64,000 nucleotides of DNA from Bicyclus anynana (taxonomy: Eukaryota; Arthropoda; Insecta; Lepidoptera; Nymphalidae). This document shows, piece after piece, positions 22,001-32,000 of this stretch. The notes beneath the pieces were generated by a model that worked only from the letters and a program-made list of their open reading frames with translations, did no database searches and was not told the DNA's origin. The position numbers and the translations under genes are program-made. The stretch lies in the NCBI RefSeq assembly GCF_947172395.1, contig NC_069085.1:7844112-7908111 (forward strand), in the 5' to 3' direction. The number at the start of each line of letters is the position of its first letter. The stretch's first letter is position 1.

Positions 22001-25000
22001 TACGAGTATAATATAATTATTATGAATTGATTATGATTTAACTTATGACTTGATTACAGATTTGATACAATTCAATGAAAATGACTCGGATTGTAGCAAT
22101 GAAATAGTAAGTGAAGATACAGGGTGTGGATCGTCTTTAGCATTTTCAGATGGCGATAAATGTTTTAGTAGTCCTGATTACTTTAATAACGATAGTCCAG
22201 AGAATATACCCAGACTTGGTAAAACAAAAGAAAAAAAGATTTTAATAGATTCAGGTACCAACCCAAACAGTATTCACGAAGTAGTTCATGTAGCAACAAG
22301 TCCCCTTATATTCGATGATGTAGCTTTACTCACCGATAGTAATACGCTTTTCCCAAATGAATCTGATCCAAATACGGAGTATTATATTAATGAAATTCCT
22401 CTAAGTAATGAAATTGTTACTATTAAAGAAAAAAGAAAATTAATTGATATTGGAACAAGTCCAATTAAAGACATGGAAAAAGTACATATAGCAACTAGTC
22501 CGGTATTATTTGAAAAATGTGTGGAACTAAATAAAACTGATATTGACTGTGAAAAAGTCCATGTAGCAACTAGTCCGTTAATGTTTGAAGAATGTGTAGA
22601 ACTGAATGAAACTAGCACAGTTGGCACGGCGGATGCAGATTGTCAAACAAGTAATGTTACTGATAATTTTACGATTGATATAAGTAACAGAAAAGAACGT
22701 TGTATATTTAATGAAGACTCAGTAAGTATGCCAAATTCAAATGGGAAACATACAGTAATAGATAACTTAGAAACTCATGGTGAGCTTGAAATAAGTGGAA
22801 AAACAATTGAAGAAAGGAAATGTTTGGAAAGAAATAATAGCAAAAAAGTTTGTGATGATCATAGTAATGATGATGAAATTGATATGATATTAAGTAGTAT
22901 GCGACTCAGTCAAAGATTCATAACACCAATTCCTGATACTCCAGTGAAAATGCGTAAGGACGAGAGAAGAAAAGCGCAAAACCTGGTCGAAAATGTACCC
23001 GAAACATCTAGAGAACACAGTATTTGTCGTGAGTCTTTGAAATTGAGAGAGGATAATAAAAGTTTACATAAAGAAGTGGCTAATCTCTCAAAACATGTTA
23101 TGGGTATGACATCTTGGATGAAAAAAATAATTCTGGCCATTAACTCTAAAGAAAATATTTGTAATGAACGAGATATTGATGTACCTGCTGAAATATTCGA
23201 TGATACTAGTCAAGAAACAATTATAATATATCCTAATGATGATGACAGCAATAATGTAAATAAAGAAACTAGACACACTGACTTTGATGTTTCAAACAGT
23301 TTAAGAAACGAACTATCTTCGATAACAGAACCAGATGAAAACAACTGTACAGATAATACAGTACAAACTGCCTCAATTAGTCACGATATTTCGGAAGAAG
23401 CACCTTCGTTAAATGTCAGCGAGTCGTTTGTAGTTATTGAAACCGTCGAAAATGAATTAAGTTCTGGAAGCTTAAACAATGATGTCCATAACGCTAAAAA
23501 TGACAGCTGTGAAGCTATAACATTCGAAGAAGATTTAAGAAGCGACAGTGAGAGTGATATAATAATAAATAATGGTGTTCATACTACCACAAATATGTCG
23601 CCTATAGAATGTGGTGGTTACAAAAAGAAAAAACATAATAAATTAAGTAAGTTAGACAAATTTAAGAAAAAACTACTGCCCAAATCAAAAATTTCAAAGG
23701 CCGAAATAGTTACCCGCAAAACAAGACGTAAGCACATATTGACACCAGCAAGTAATTTACCCCGAGTGGATGCGACAACAATATTGAATAATAAATCTGC
23801 TTACGAAAACGCAGCAAAAGTTATGGCAGAAATAAAAATAAAAGAAAAAGATTCAGTAAATAAAAAACGTATAACTAGAAAAGTTAGAAAAACTGTTAAA
23901 GATAAAAACGATTGTAAAATCGACGAAGAATGTTTAGATCAGTCGATTGCTAAACGAAATCTACGACGGAAATCAAATGACCAACAGAATTTCATTGAAA
24001 AACGTACACAATCAATTGAAAGTTTAGATGATGAGCCACTATCGACTATAAGAACTAGAAGTCGCAGTCAAAAGTTGAGCATTAGTTCACCTGTTTGTAC
24101 TGAAACAAGTAAAAGAGATTCGAGTGAATCTGAAGAAAAAAAGAAAATAATAAATAGCATATCCACCGATACTCGAGCAGGTGGAAATAAAAGAGTATTA
24201 CGTAGCTATCACAACCGAAACACGGTTGATTTAGATTGTGTAGAGAAAACACCATTGAGCGGAAACGAAGAACTAATTTCTGATACGCCATTTTGTACAA
24301 GAAGAAAGCGTAATAGTAGAGACGAAAAACAATACGTAAACGATAATGTCAACAACATAGCTGATGCACCAAATACTTCATTAAATGATACACGTACTAG
24401 AAATAGAAAACGTAAATTATCCAATACCAATGACGAACAGAACATAAATGATAATGGAACTGTATCAAATAAAATTCAAGACAGAAGGATATCCAGAATT
24501 GAAAACTTGAAACAAAATTACACTCATTGCATTAAAGATGTCTCTGTTGTACTTAGTAAAATTGATGATATAACAATATTCCAGACTGAAAATGAAACAA
24601 ATAACATAACTGGCAGTATTATAGCATCAAGTAATATTCAGGATCAAGGCTCATCATATGTGAATAGAAAAACACAAAAAAATGAAGAAGTTTCTATTGA
24701 TCCGCTAGATAATGATATTAATCATCCAAAACAAAGTATTCTTTGTAAGATGTTAGAGAAACATGGTCGAGGAGAGAGGAAGTCTCCAAACGAAAAAGTT
24801 TCTGGTAAGTCAAAATATAGTATATCATCCCACTAATATTATAAACGCGAATGTTTGTATGGATGTTTGGATGTTTGTTACTCTTTAACGCCGCAACTAC
24901 TCTAACTACGTCCGCGTGAAACTCGATGTAAACTTTCAACCCCTATTTCACCCCCTTCTATGATTATTTTCGCATGTTTTATATAGTAACTAATCCAGTC

Positions 25001-28000
25001 CACTAATTATTCAAAAATGTAACTCAAACGTTTACGATTTACATTGAAAAAACTTCAACCCCTTTTTTAACCCAGTAGAATTTTGGAAAAACTTGAATTA
25101 TCATTTTTAGTATTTTTCTGGTAATACACCTGTTTTTAAAAATATAACTTGAAAAATGAAGGACTTTCATTGTCTAGTAGCAGATATTGCAATAAGCAAT
25201 AAGACAGCCTTTGCACATACTTGTTTGCTATGTTTTCTTGTTTTGTTATTGTTGTTCTTTGTGCAATAAAATATATATGTTACGATTATGGTGTAAAATA
25301 CGTTAGTGTATAATCTCACTCGTGATATAATCTGCCGTCATATTGTGAACTGAAAATACTGGTTCCAATTTAACGTGTTATTTTTCGGTATATTATAATC
25401 TATCGTGTACATATATAAATCATACAATTTATGTACTTTCAGATAATGTTATAAATAATCTCGGCAAAAAGTTGGAGGAACGCATTGCCTCAATAAATGA
25501 ATTGCCTGTTCCTAAAGTAAAGCTGGCTCTGAAAAAACTAGTTGATGAGGTACTAAGCTGGGATCCGAAGCACTTCATGTTAGGATTCATGGCATATTTA
25601 AAGGATCCAGATAGAAAAACTGAACTATACAACAAAGTGAATTCTCCTCCTGCACCACCGATGACCAAGTCTGAACAAGTCGTGTTGTATATAGTGAGGC
25701 AAATGGAGACGAAATCCCCGAACACAGTCAATATGGTCCTCAATTACATAGAATTTTCACTATTTCAATTGAATAGATCACCCGATTTTGATGTTATAGA
25801 AAGTTTATCGCATGTTTATGCACTATTATGTCGATATTTTGGATTGAAGAGTCGATTGAGACTCTTCCTGCTGGATGCCATGTATTGTCTTCAATTCAAA
25901 GTAGTTCCACTCATCAAGCAGTGCTTGGATGTGTGGATGCATATATTGCCTCTAGCGCACATGGGGATTGGTGAGTAAATTGACTCATATCAATTTTTTT
26001 TCTTTACAAGTTAGCCCTTGACTACAATCTCGCCTGATGGTAAATGATGATGCAATCTAAGATGGAAGCGGGCTAACTTGTTTGGAGGAGGATGCAAATC
26101 CACACCCCTTTCGGTTTCAACACGGCATCATACCGGAACGCTAAATCGCTTGACGGTACGTCTATGCCGGTAGGGTGGTAACTAGCCACGGCCAATGCCT
26201 CCCACCAGCCAGACCTGCACCAATTAAGAAAACCTCAATCGGCCCAGCCGGGGATCGAACCCAGGACTTCCGTCTTGTAAATCCACCACGCATGCCACTG
26301 CGCCACGGAGACCGTCAGTAAATATAATATTAATTTCGTCTAGTACATGGAATAAGGGTCTGTAGTAAATCGATATCAATTAATAAAAGTTAAGGATTTC
26401 ATAGATAATTTATAAAATTTTTCTAAACATCAAAAACGCTGTCGTCAATTTTGTGACGTCACGTTGTTACTTGATATCACTAAAGGAATATACGTCAAAT
26501 TAATAACTTTTGTCAAACACTCTGTTTGATTAAGGATTAGTGTTAAAGTGGCGTCATGAAACAGGTAAACTATAGACCATGATGGCCTACAGCGTTTTGG
26601 TTCCTATTGTCAAAAAAAATTCAAAATAATTATTATTACGTATTTAAGTATCAAAAACTTTTTTAATTTTTTTTCTCATACCCTTTTAGTGTCAACTAGC
26701 CTATTTGAAGTGTTATTATACTAATATTGTTTTTTTTTCCTTCACAGCTAAAAGTCCATTAGTGACCTGTTTAGTTTATCTTCTACATTTCTACAAGTGT
26801 GAAGATAAATATAATAGAGTTACAGAAATTAGAAATATATTGAATAAGAAATATTTCTATCAATTCGGTGATTGGAATGAGCCGAAAATTTTGGAAATGT
26901 TCAAAAACGCCATCAAAGAAGTTAGAGGTAATTTTATTATGATGTAAAGTACTAACAAACGTGGCGGCACAATCTATACTAATACTAGCGCAAACCCGCG
27001 ACTTCATCCGCGTGAAACAAGCTTTTAACTACCCCTACCCTTTTTTAAATTTTTGTGTCATAAGAACCTTCTCCTGACAATAACAAACATCAAAAAAATT
27101 GTGTAGTAGTATGAACTGGTTCTGCGTTGCGAGAACCAGCTCATGACTAAGGGCCCCATATAGGTTTTAAACTAGTCGGGCATACTCCGACTTTTATCAC
27201 GTGAGTTTTAGCCGTGTTGCATAATCAATCAATATAAATAATAAATAAATAAATAGCCTTTTTATTTTCTCATCTTCACAAAAATTTTACAATTGATTTG
27301 ACTTAATGTAAAGTACATAGTATTGTTATTAATTAATTGCAATCATATAATATTATTATTACATGTAGGTATTAATCATTGACATCCAATAAAAAATATA
27401 TGTTATTATTCTATTAATCAATAAATCTAAATAAAAACCGCTTAATTATTATTGTCACAGATATCCCACTGGAGAAGAAAATGTTGAGGATGGCGCTGAT
27501 CCTGCTGGGAAAACGGCACGGACCAAAATGGTGTCACAAGAATATTGTTAAAAATATGCTGATGCCCTTGATAGAGAGCGACAAGACGCCGTTGAAGACG
27601 AAGCTGTTCTGTGTGCAGACGCTGGGCGCGCTGCTCAAGCCGTTCCCTGCTGACATGAAAGTTGACTTGGAGATTTCTATCAACTACATGCTCGATATGC
27701 TTAAACAAGATCGTAAGTATTCAAAAACAAAGTTCATTTGTTTCATATAGGCTTAGTTAGCCAAGTGGCACGTCGATTTTCTTTCTACGATCGCTAACGC
27801 TTCGAAAACTAGAAGGATGTATGGGAATGATCGTTCATTTGCTATCGACAGGTCACGTGATCCAGAACCAGATCTGTCATCCCCATACATTTTTCTAGTT
27901 TTCGAAGCATTAGCGATCGTAGAAAGAGAATCGACGTGCCATTTGGATAGGGGGGCAGATTTTGTTACAATAATATGGTGTTAAGTAAAGTCGAGAACTT

Positions 28001-28818
28001 AAAAGTTAAAGGGAGTTCCACTAGTAATATCCCCACAAATACTTTTATAAATTTTCTTCATCAATCTCTGAAGTAGTTCTACAAAGACTAATGTCGAAAT
28101 AGTAACATAATGCATTTCAGTCTGTTTTATTAAAAGGGAAATCTAAAAAGAATTGACAACAATGCCACTGTTCACACGCGATCCACTTTGTGTTCTTCAT
28201 TCCAAATCGAATTCCTTTAGTATTTGAAATGATTTTATGAATTAATTGATAGTCAAGTCTGCCAGCTGCTTGCTTATTTCATTATTTTAATGGAAATCTT
28301 TAGTCCTTTTATAACTATGAGTATGCAGAGCATCTGTAGCTGCTCTATAGCCATTGACCTCTTATAATAAAAGGACAATTACATTTAGGTCTTTAAATAT
28401 AGTCGAATATTCAATAAAATCCCAAATTCAGAGCAAATTCAACTTTAAGGATTAAGTTTAAGGTTGAATTTGCAAATGCGACTGCTGGAATTGAGTGCCA
28501 AGAAGTTGTGTTTGCCACTCATTGAGTGGGGACGTTTTTTGGTCGCTGATTGTGCATCCACTTTTTAATAGGAGATCGATGCAACTAGCCCATTATTTAT
28601 TCATATTTTTTTATTTTGCAGCACCAGATGCCATGAAGGAAGCTATATTCACAAGTCTGATATACCTCAATCACCACAACCCTGGTCGCGTGACCCGCGA
28701 GCTACTTCTGTGGCGGCCAAAACAAGTTTCTCCAGAATTAGAGGCACTTTTGCGGGACTATGTTAGAACGAAAAAACTGAATACTTGGAAGCAAATATTG
28801 TCAAAAACTAAAATGTAA
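16018..28818 (+). CDS. Ice1: Little elongation complex subunit 1 (ICE1), complete, 12 exons
   Basis: Scaffold of the Little Elongation Complex, which with ELL and ICE2 supports RNA polymerase II transcription of small nuclear RNA genes in the nucleus. Exons: 16018-16086, 17228-17292, 18038-18176, 18997-19098, 19778-19943, 20854-21020, 21862-21904, 22060-24804, 25443-25970, 26748-26927, 27461-27712, 28622-28818. All borders are GT-AG, phases agree, 1550 residues. Residues about 24-236 form a coiled coil ending in an acidic SSEDDSSSDDS tract. Exon 8 (about 250-1165) is a long, low-complexity, Asn/Ser/Lys-rich region with basic, NLS-like KKKKHNKLSKLDKFKKK. The C-terminal helical part (about 1165-1550) resembles human ICE1: SLSHVYALLCRYFGLKSRLR and NHHNPGRVTRELLLWRPKQV. 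Human ICE1 is longer (about 2,260). The identification rests on layout and C-terminal similarity recalled by eye. Confidence 0.78.
16615..16800 (+). repeat. Jockey-like LINE 3' tail in ICE1 intron 1
   Basis: Nearly the same as 17482-17650: caatcgcctcgctagctcat, agctgacgtgctcgatgag and tgtcagaaaccgtccctaag. Only the C-terminal end and 3' UTR of the LINE remain. Confidence 0.65.
16895..17105. repeat. Interspersed repeat ending gcgggcgtccgctagt
   Basis: Has the phrases tctgtctgtttgtctgg, agctgaaccgattctaacgg and agcgggcgtccgctagtac, as in other copies near 46980, 52790, 55010 and 61575. Abundant in Lepidoptera; class uncertain. Confidence 0.55.
17340..17655 (+). pseudogene. Jockey-like LINE reverse-transcriptase C-terminus and 3' tail
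   Basis: In ICE1 intron 2. The frame 17354-17563 reads TNAPWFTRNDETQQYLEMPT, then FEEIKNNCRKHKERLTRHPN and a stop. This APWxxRN...EEI...HP pattern ends jockey-clade reverse transcriptases. The element is 5'-truncated; its tail is duplicated in intron 1 (16615-16800). Confidence 0.7.
17675..17815. repeat. Short dispersed repeat shared with 30815-30925
   Basis: Shares cgtttcactctt, gattcacg, attatg(g/a)acgtcatacagg and tgctatctgaaaaac with 30815-30925 in a Vps52 intron. A related, more palindromic copy (gcatggtgcgggtgacattt against its complement) lies at 19215-19325. Confidence 0.5.
18347..18655 (-). repeat. tRNA-derived SINE (family B), reverse copy in ICE1 intron 3
   Basis: Full-length reverse copy: cccatattcggctcactgct at the left, cacacgcagagaattaag in the body, ccggattcgaacccacaccc (box B, reversed) and tccactgggctatcacgg at the right. 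Confidence 0.8.
18694..18835. repeat. Tandem duplication of ~70 bp in ICE1 intron 3
   Basis: aaataacaaatatcctgttt ... gagtaaattgtatttttatt occurs twice head-to-tail with a few differences. Confidence 0.75.
19500..19612 (-). repeat. LINE 3' tail, reverse, in ICE1 intron 4
   Basis: attcatttatttcaagaagg and acaagcacttttgaaacatc reverse-complement the LINE tail seen forward at 48290-48425 (agtgcttgtaaactgagcc, cttgaaataaatgaa). Its A-rich end faces left. Confidence 0.55.
20065..20460. repeat. Decayed interspersed repeats in ICE1 intron 5
   Basis: aactagccgacgccctgtgg and gttcccgttcccgtgagc resemble repeat starts at 35393 and 60828. A second block from 20280 (aaaacggctgaaccaatta, agttcgacgatggttttta) looks like another common copy. 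No exon. Confidence 0.4.
21365..21685 (-). repeat. Dispersed ~300-bp repeat, copy 3 (reversed)
   Basis: In ICE1 intron 6, opposite to copies 1 and 2: ttattacaagaggtcaat at the left, agcaaattcaactttaagg and aaatgcgactacttgaatt in the middle, gctgattgtgcatccac at the right. Confidence 0.7.
24826..24990. repeat. Interspersed repeat starting directly after ICE1 exon 8
   Basis: Starts ccactaatattataaacgcg and tttgttactctttaacgccg within 30 bases of the exon donor, then tccgcgtgaaact. Truncated copy of the family seen full-length at 52400-52790. Confidence 0.6.
25994..26312 (-). repeat. tRNA-derived SINE (family A), reverse copy in ICE1 intron 9
   Basis: Mirror of 1585-1914: ctttacaagttagcccttga at the left, tcccaccagccagacctg, then ggggatcgaacccagga (box B reversed) and ccactgcgccacggag (box A reversed). 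It begins about 25 bases after the exon 9 donor. Confidence 0.8.
26390..26600. repeat. Dispersed repeat shared with Vps52 intron (30585-30795)
   Basis: aaaagttaaggatttc, aacgctgtcgt(c/t), ttttgtgacgtca/ttttatgacgtct and aaacgtcaaa-type phrases recur in the same order at 30585-30795. Non-coding. Confidence 0.5.
27105..27240. mobile_element. Half copy of the piggyBac-like MITE (see 58469-58714)
   Basis: gaaccagctcatgactaagg, aaactagtcgggcatactcc and cacgtgagttttagccgtg match the right half of the element at 58469-58714; the left arm is missing. Confidence 0.65.
27761..27946. mobile_element. MITE with ~54-bp terminal inverted repeats
   Basis: ccaagtggcacgtcgatttt (27761) is mirrored by the end at 27946; arms of about 54 bp differ at a few bases and include tacgatcgctaacgcttcga. 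A diverged relative lies at 55445-55640. In ICE1 intron 11, 49 bases after the exon. Confidence 0.8.
28355..28585 (-). repeat. Dispersed ~300-bp repeat, copy 4 (reversed, shortened)
   Basis: In ICE1 intron 11: ccattgacctcttataataa at the left, agcaaattcaactttaagg, then gctgattgtgcatccac, ending 37 bases before the last exon. About 90 bases of the middle of the full copy are missing. Confidence 0.7.
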
Positions 28819-28978
28819 AAAAATTTTCAATGTTTAGAATAAGCATGTAAAAATTAATTTTAAAATTAAGCCAAGTGACTCAGTGGCTCTTATTTTCTTA
28901 AGTTTCCCGATAGTTCTGTGATTTATTGTAAGAAAAAATTAACGTGTATTTTTATTTGTAAAAACTTTTGTATCATGT

Positions 28979-28984
28979 AATAAA
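28979..28984 (+). terminator. Polyadenylation signal AATAAA of ICE1
   Basis: AATAAA 161 bases past the ICE1 stop and only 85 bases before the Vps52 stop codon on the other strand. Confidence 0.6.
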
Positions 28985-29068
28985 ATTTGTACTAATGCAT
29001 CAGAGGAGATCTGTGAATAGTCTTACCTGATGCTCGTTTTAGGAACAGTAAATAAAAAACATAAAAAT

Positions 29069-32000
29069 TTAATAATTTGTTTTGTATTTTTTTATCTCTA
29101 CCATTATAACATGAATGTTAACAAGTTGGGTGCGAGCGTTGGGTGTTAAAAGTTTTACAAATTTGTGATAATATTGAACGAAATTCGTGAGCGCCATTTG
29201 CAATAAACCAGAGCCAGTAACCAAGTTAGGGAAGGAAACCAGAACTTCTCGATGTATTTCTTCCAGGCTCTGTTTCCAACTTGCAGTGAAAGAGGTTACA
29301 AGGGATATAGATTTTTTTTCCAAATTGGCCAATTCAGTTTTCCTATCACTTTCCAGTAACTGTTCACCTTCCTTTACAAACTGCATAAGTTCACCAAAAT
29401 GCGGGCTCAGTATCTCTTCGACATACTCAGTGCTCCTAGCTTGCAATTGTTCCCTGAAACTTTCCGCTTCTTTCGTATTATCTCGTGTCCTTTCCATTAA
29501 TATACTCAAAACCATATCATAATTATTTATTAAAAATATCAATTGCTGTATTCTTTGGGGGAATTCTGCCGCCATTTTAAGCAGGAAGCAGTGAACCTCA
29601 TCTTGGAGAGCCAGCAGTAAATTACTCAGCTCTTCTGAAGGAAACTGTTCACTCAAACTCAGCATTGCGGCGGAAAATTCTGCATATCTTCTGGTTATCT
29701 GAAAAAAAAATACAGATGTCATTAGAATCATTCTATAATAGTCTAGTTGCATTCTATAGGCCAGGCTATTCATTCTTAGGTATAGCAGAGGGGATTTGAA
29801 GAAGCATGCTGTCTGATGTGGGGTGATAATGTTCAAATTACAGACTGAAGACTTAACAGGTACATGGGGGTGTAATATCACCAACTTCCTAACTATGGGG
29901 TGACTGCTGAGAAATTTGTTGGTAGCAAGAAAAACTCTTATTTCATAGTCCTAATGTGGAACTCAAATTCTGAAGACACAAAGCATCTGCTCCAACAAGG
30001 CAGTTGATGGTAGTACATACTTTCCTTTATTGTTTTGTAGTGCAATTTATTTCTTTATTGAAATATATATGACTATGATCTTTTAATATAACTCTGATTA
30101 ATGACTTACATAATGTGGTCCCATTTCTTTATTAGACAATTTAGCAGGATCACAATCTCGAACACTCTGAATATTTAATTTTAAAACATATTCCAACCTG
30201 GGCCACAGTGAAGCAAGTAATGAATCCCAATAACTGTAAACAAAAATTTGTTATTATCAAATAGGGAATAGATATTGAATAAATATCTAACAAAAAGCCT
30301 GTTTATTGAGTAAAGTTAGCTAAGTAATATTGGAAACACAGAAATGGATGGATGAATGGATGTTGTGACAGAACAGCTAAACATAGCTGGTTGCAATTTA
30401 GCACAAAGTTATTTTGTGGTGTGGTATATAGTATAGGCAGTAGGTATAGGCTGTTTAGCCTCTTAGTGTCATAGTTATTATACGCTATATTCTAACTCCG
30501 TATTCTCTCACAGGATCAGGATCTACAAAGGTAAAGCAGTTATAGGTTACAACTACGTTTTATCTATAAAGCGCACCCGCAGTTAAGGATAAAAGTTAAG
30601 GATTTCTTAATTTAAAAATCATGTATTTTTCAAATTCTCCAAACGTCAACAACGCTGTCGTTCATTTTATGACGTCTCAAATAAACGTCAAAATAATTCT
30701 AAAAAAGATGATAATTTTTTTTTCAATCCAGTAATTCTAGTAGAATGATAATGGACTATTTAAGACCATTAAAAAAAGTGTGAACTAGCCCATTGTAGTA
30801 CATTCATTTCATGTAGAGTGGTGCGGGTGACAATTCGTTTCACTCTTCAAAGTTTGCCCCGATTCACGTGCGTATTATGAACGTCATACAGGCGACTGTC
30901 ACCATACTTATGCTATCTGAAAAACAATTAAATTACAACTGACCTGTCTAACGCAGCCACAGCTCTTTTGTGGCACATCCATCGGTATCTGTTTATCAAT
31001 TGTATACACAGAAACAGAGCCAGGCAATCGTAGCACTCCAGTACATAGTTCTCAACATTTTTCTAAAAGAAAGCAAGTAAACATAGTATGAGATCTGGCA
31101 TACGAAATAAATATAATAAATAAATAAATTAATTTAATTGGGATAAGAAATAAATGAAAGAAAATAATCACATTGACACATTGCACATAGGTTGCCTAGT
31201 TAAATTGCGGCCTAACAGTATTAAATGATTATTTGTTTTTAACTTTTTAATTTATGTAATCTCCTTCCCTCATTGGTTAATTTATAAAAAAAACGTACAC
31301 TAGTTAATACAAGATACACAAAAAAATAGAAAAAGTAAGGGTTTCCTGCTTTCACACTGCAACTAACAAATAATTGTTGTTAGGTTAGGTTAAATCTTGA
31401 AATACAAATTACGAAAAAAGTTTGTATATGTGGATGTTAAGGAGATGCGTGACATTTTTTTTTCATGGGTTTCACCACACTGCTTGTAAAGACATTCTGG
31501 ATTATTCTTTATTCTGGGAGTGTAAAATATATATGTAATTTTTGTTCATGCAAAATACTTTGTAATTTATAGTTTATTACCACAAGTAATGATAAAGTTT
31601 TTCCCAGTATTCTGTCGAACAACTCCTGTGCATGGCTTCCTTTCACATGGAAGAATTCAGTTGTAAATAAATACTCCCTGCAGCTATTGTCTACCAGAGC
31701 ATATTGGAGACTTCTGAAGAGTGCTTCATATGAATACTGAAAAAAAAATTGTATTACATAAAAAATATGATTAAAAAAGAATATGTTTATATCATTAATA
31801 ATTTATTAGTAAATTATTACATATCATTAAAAAATATTGAAACGTTTGTCAAAGTTAAAATAATTTTATTAATTAACAATATTGTTAATACCTTTGTTTT
31901 CTGTTGCACATGCGGCACTATAATTGGTGCTTCTAATTCTTGCGCCAAGACATCACCACGGTTACCAATAGTGAATATGGTACTTTTATTTTTCAAATTT

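Noticed and set aside
22382..24445. Minus-strand ORFs opposite ICE1 exon 8
   Set aside because: They are shadows of a long AT-rich coding exon whose plus frame is open for 928 codons and splices in phase.
29187..29522. 111-codon plus-strand ORF over Vps52 exon 7
   Set aside because: Antisense shadow of a strongly conserved Vps52 exon.
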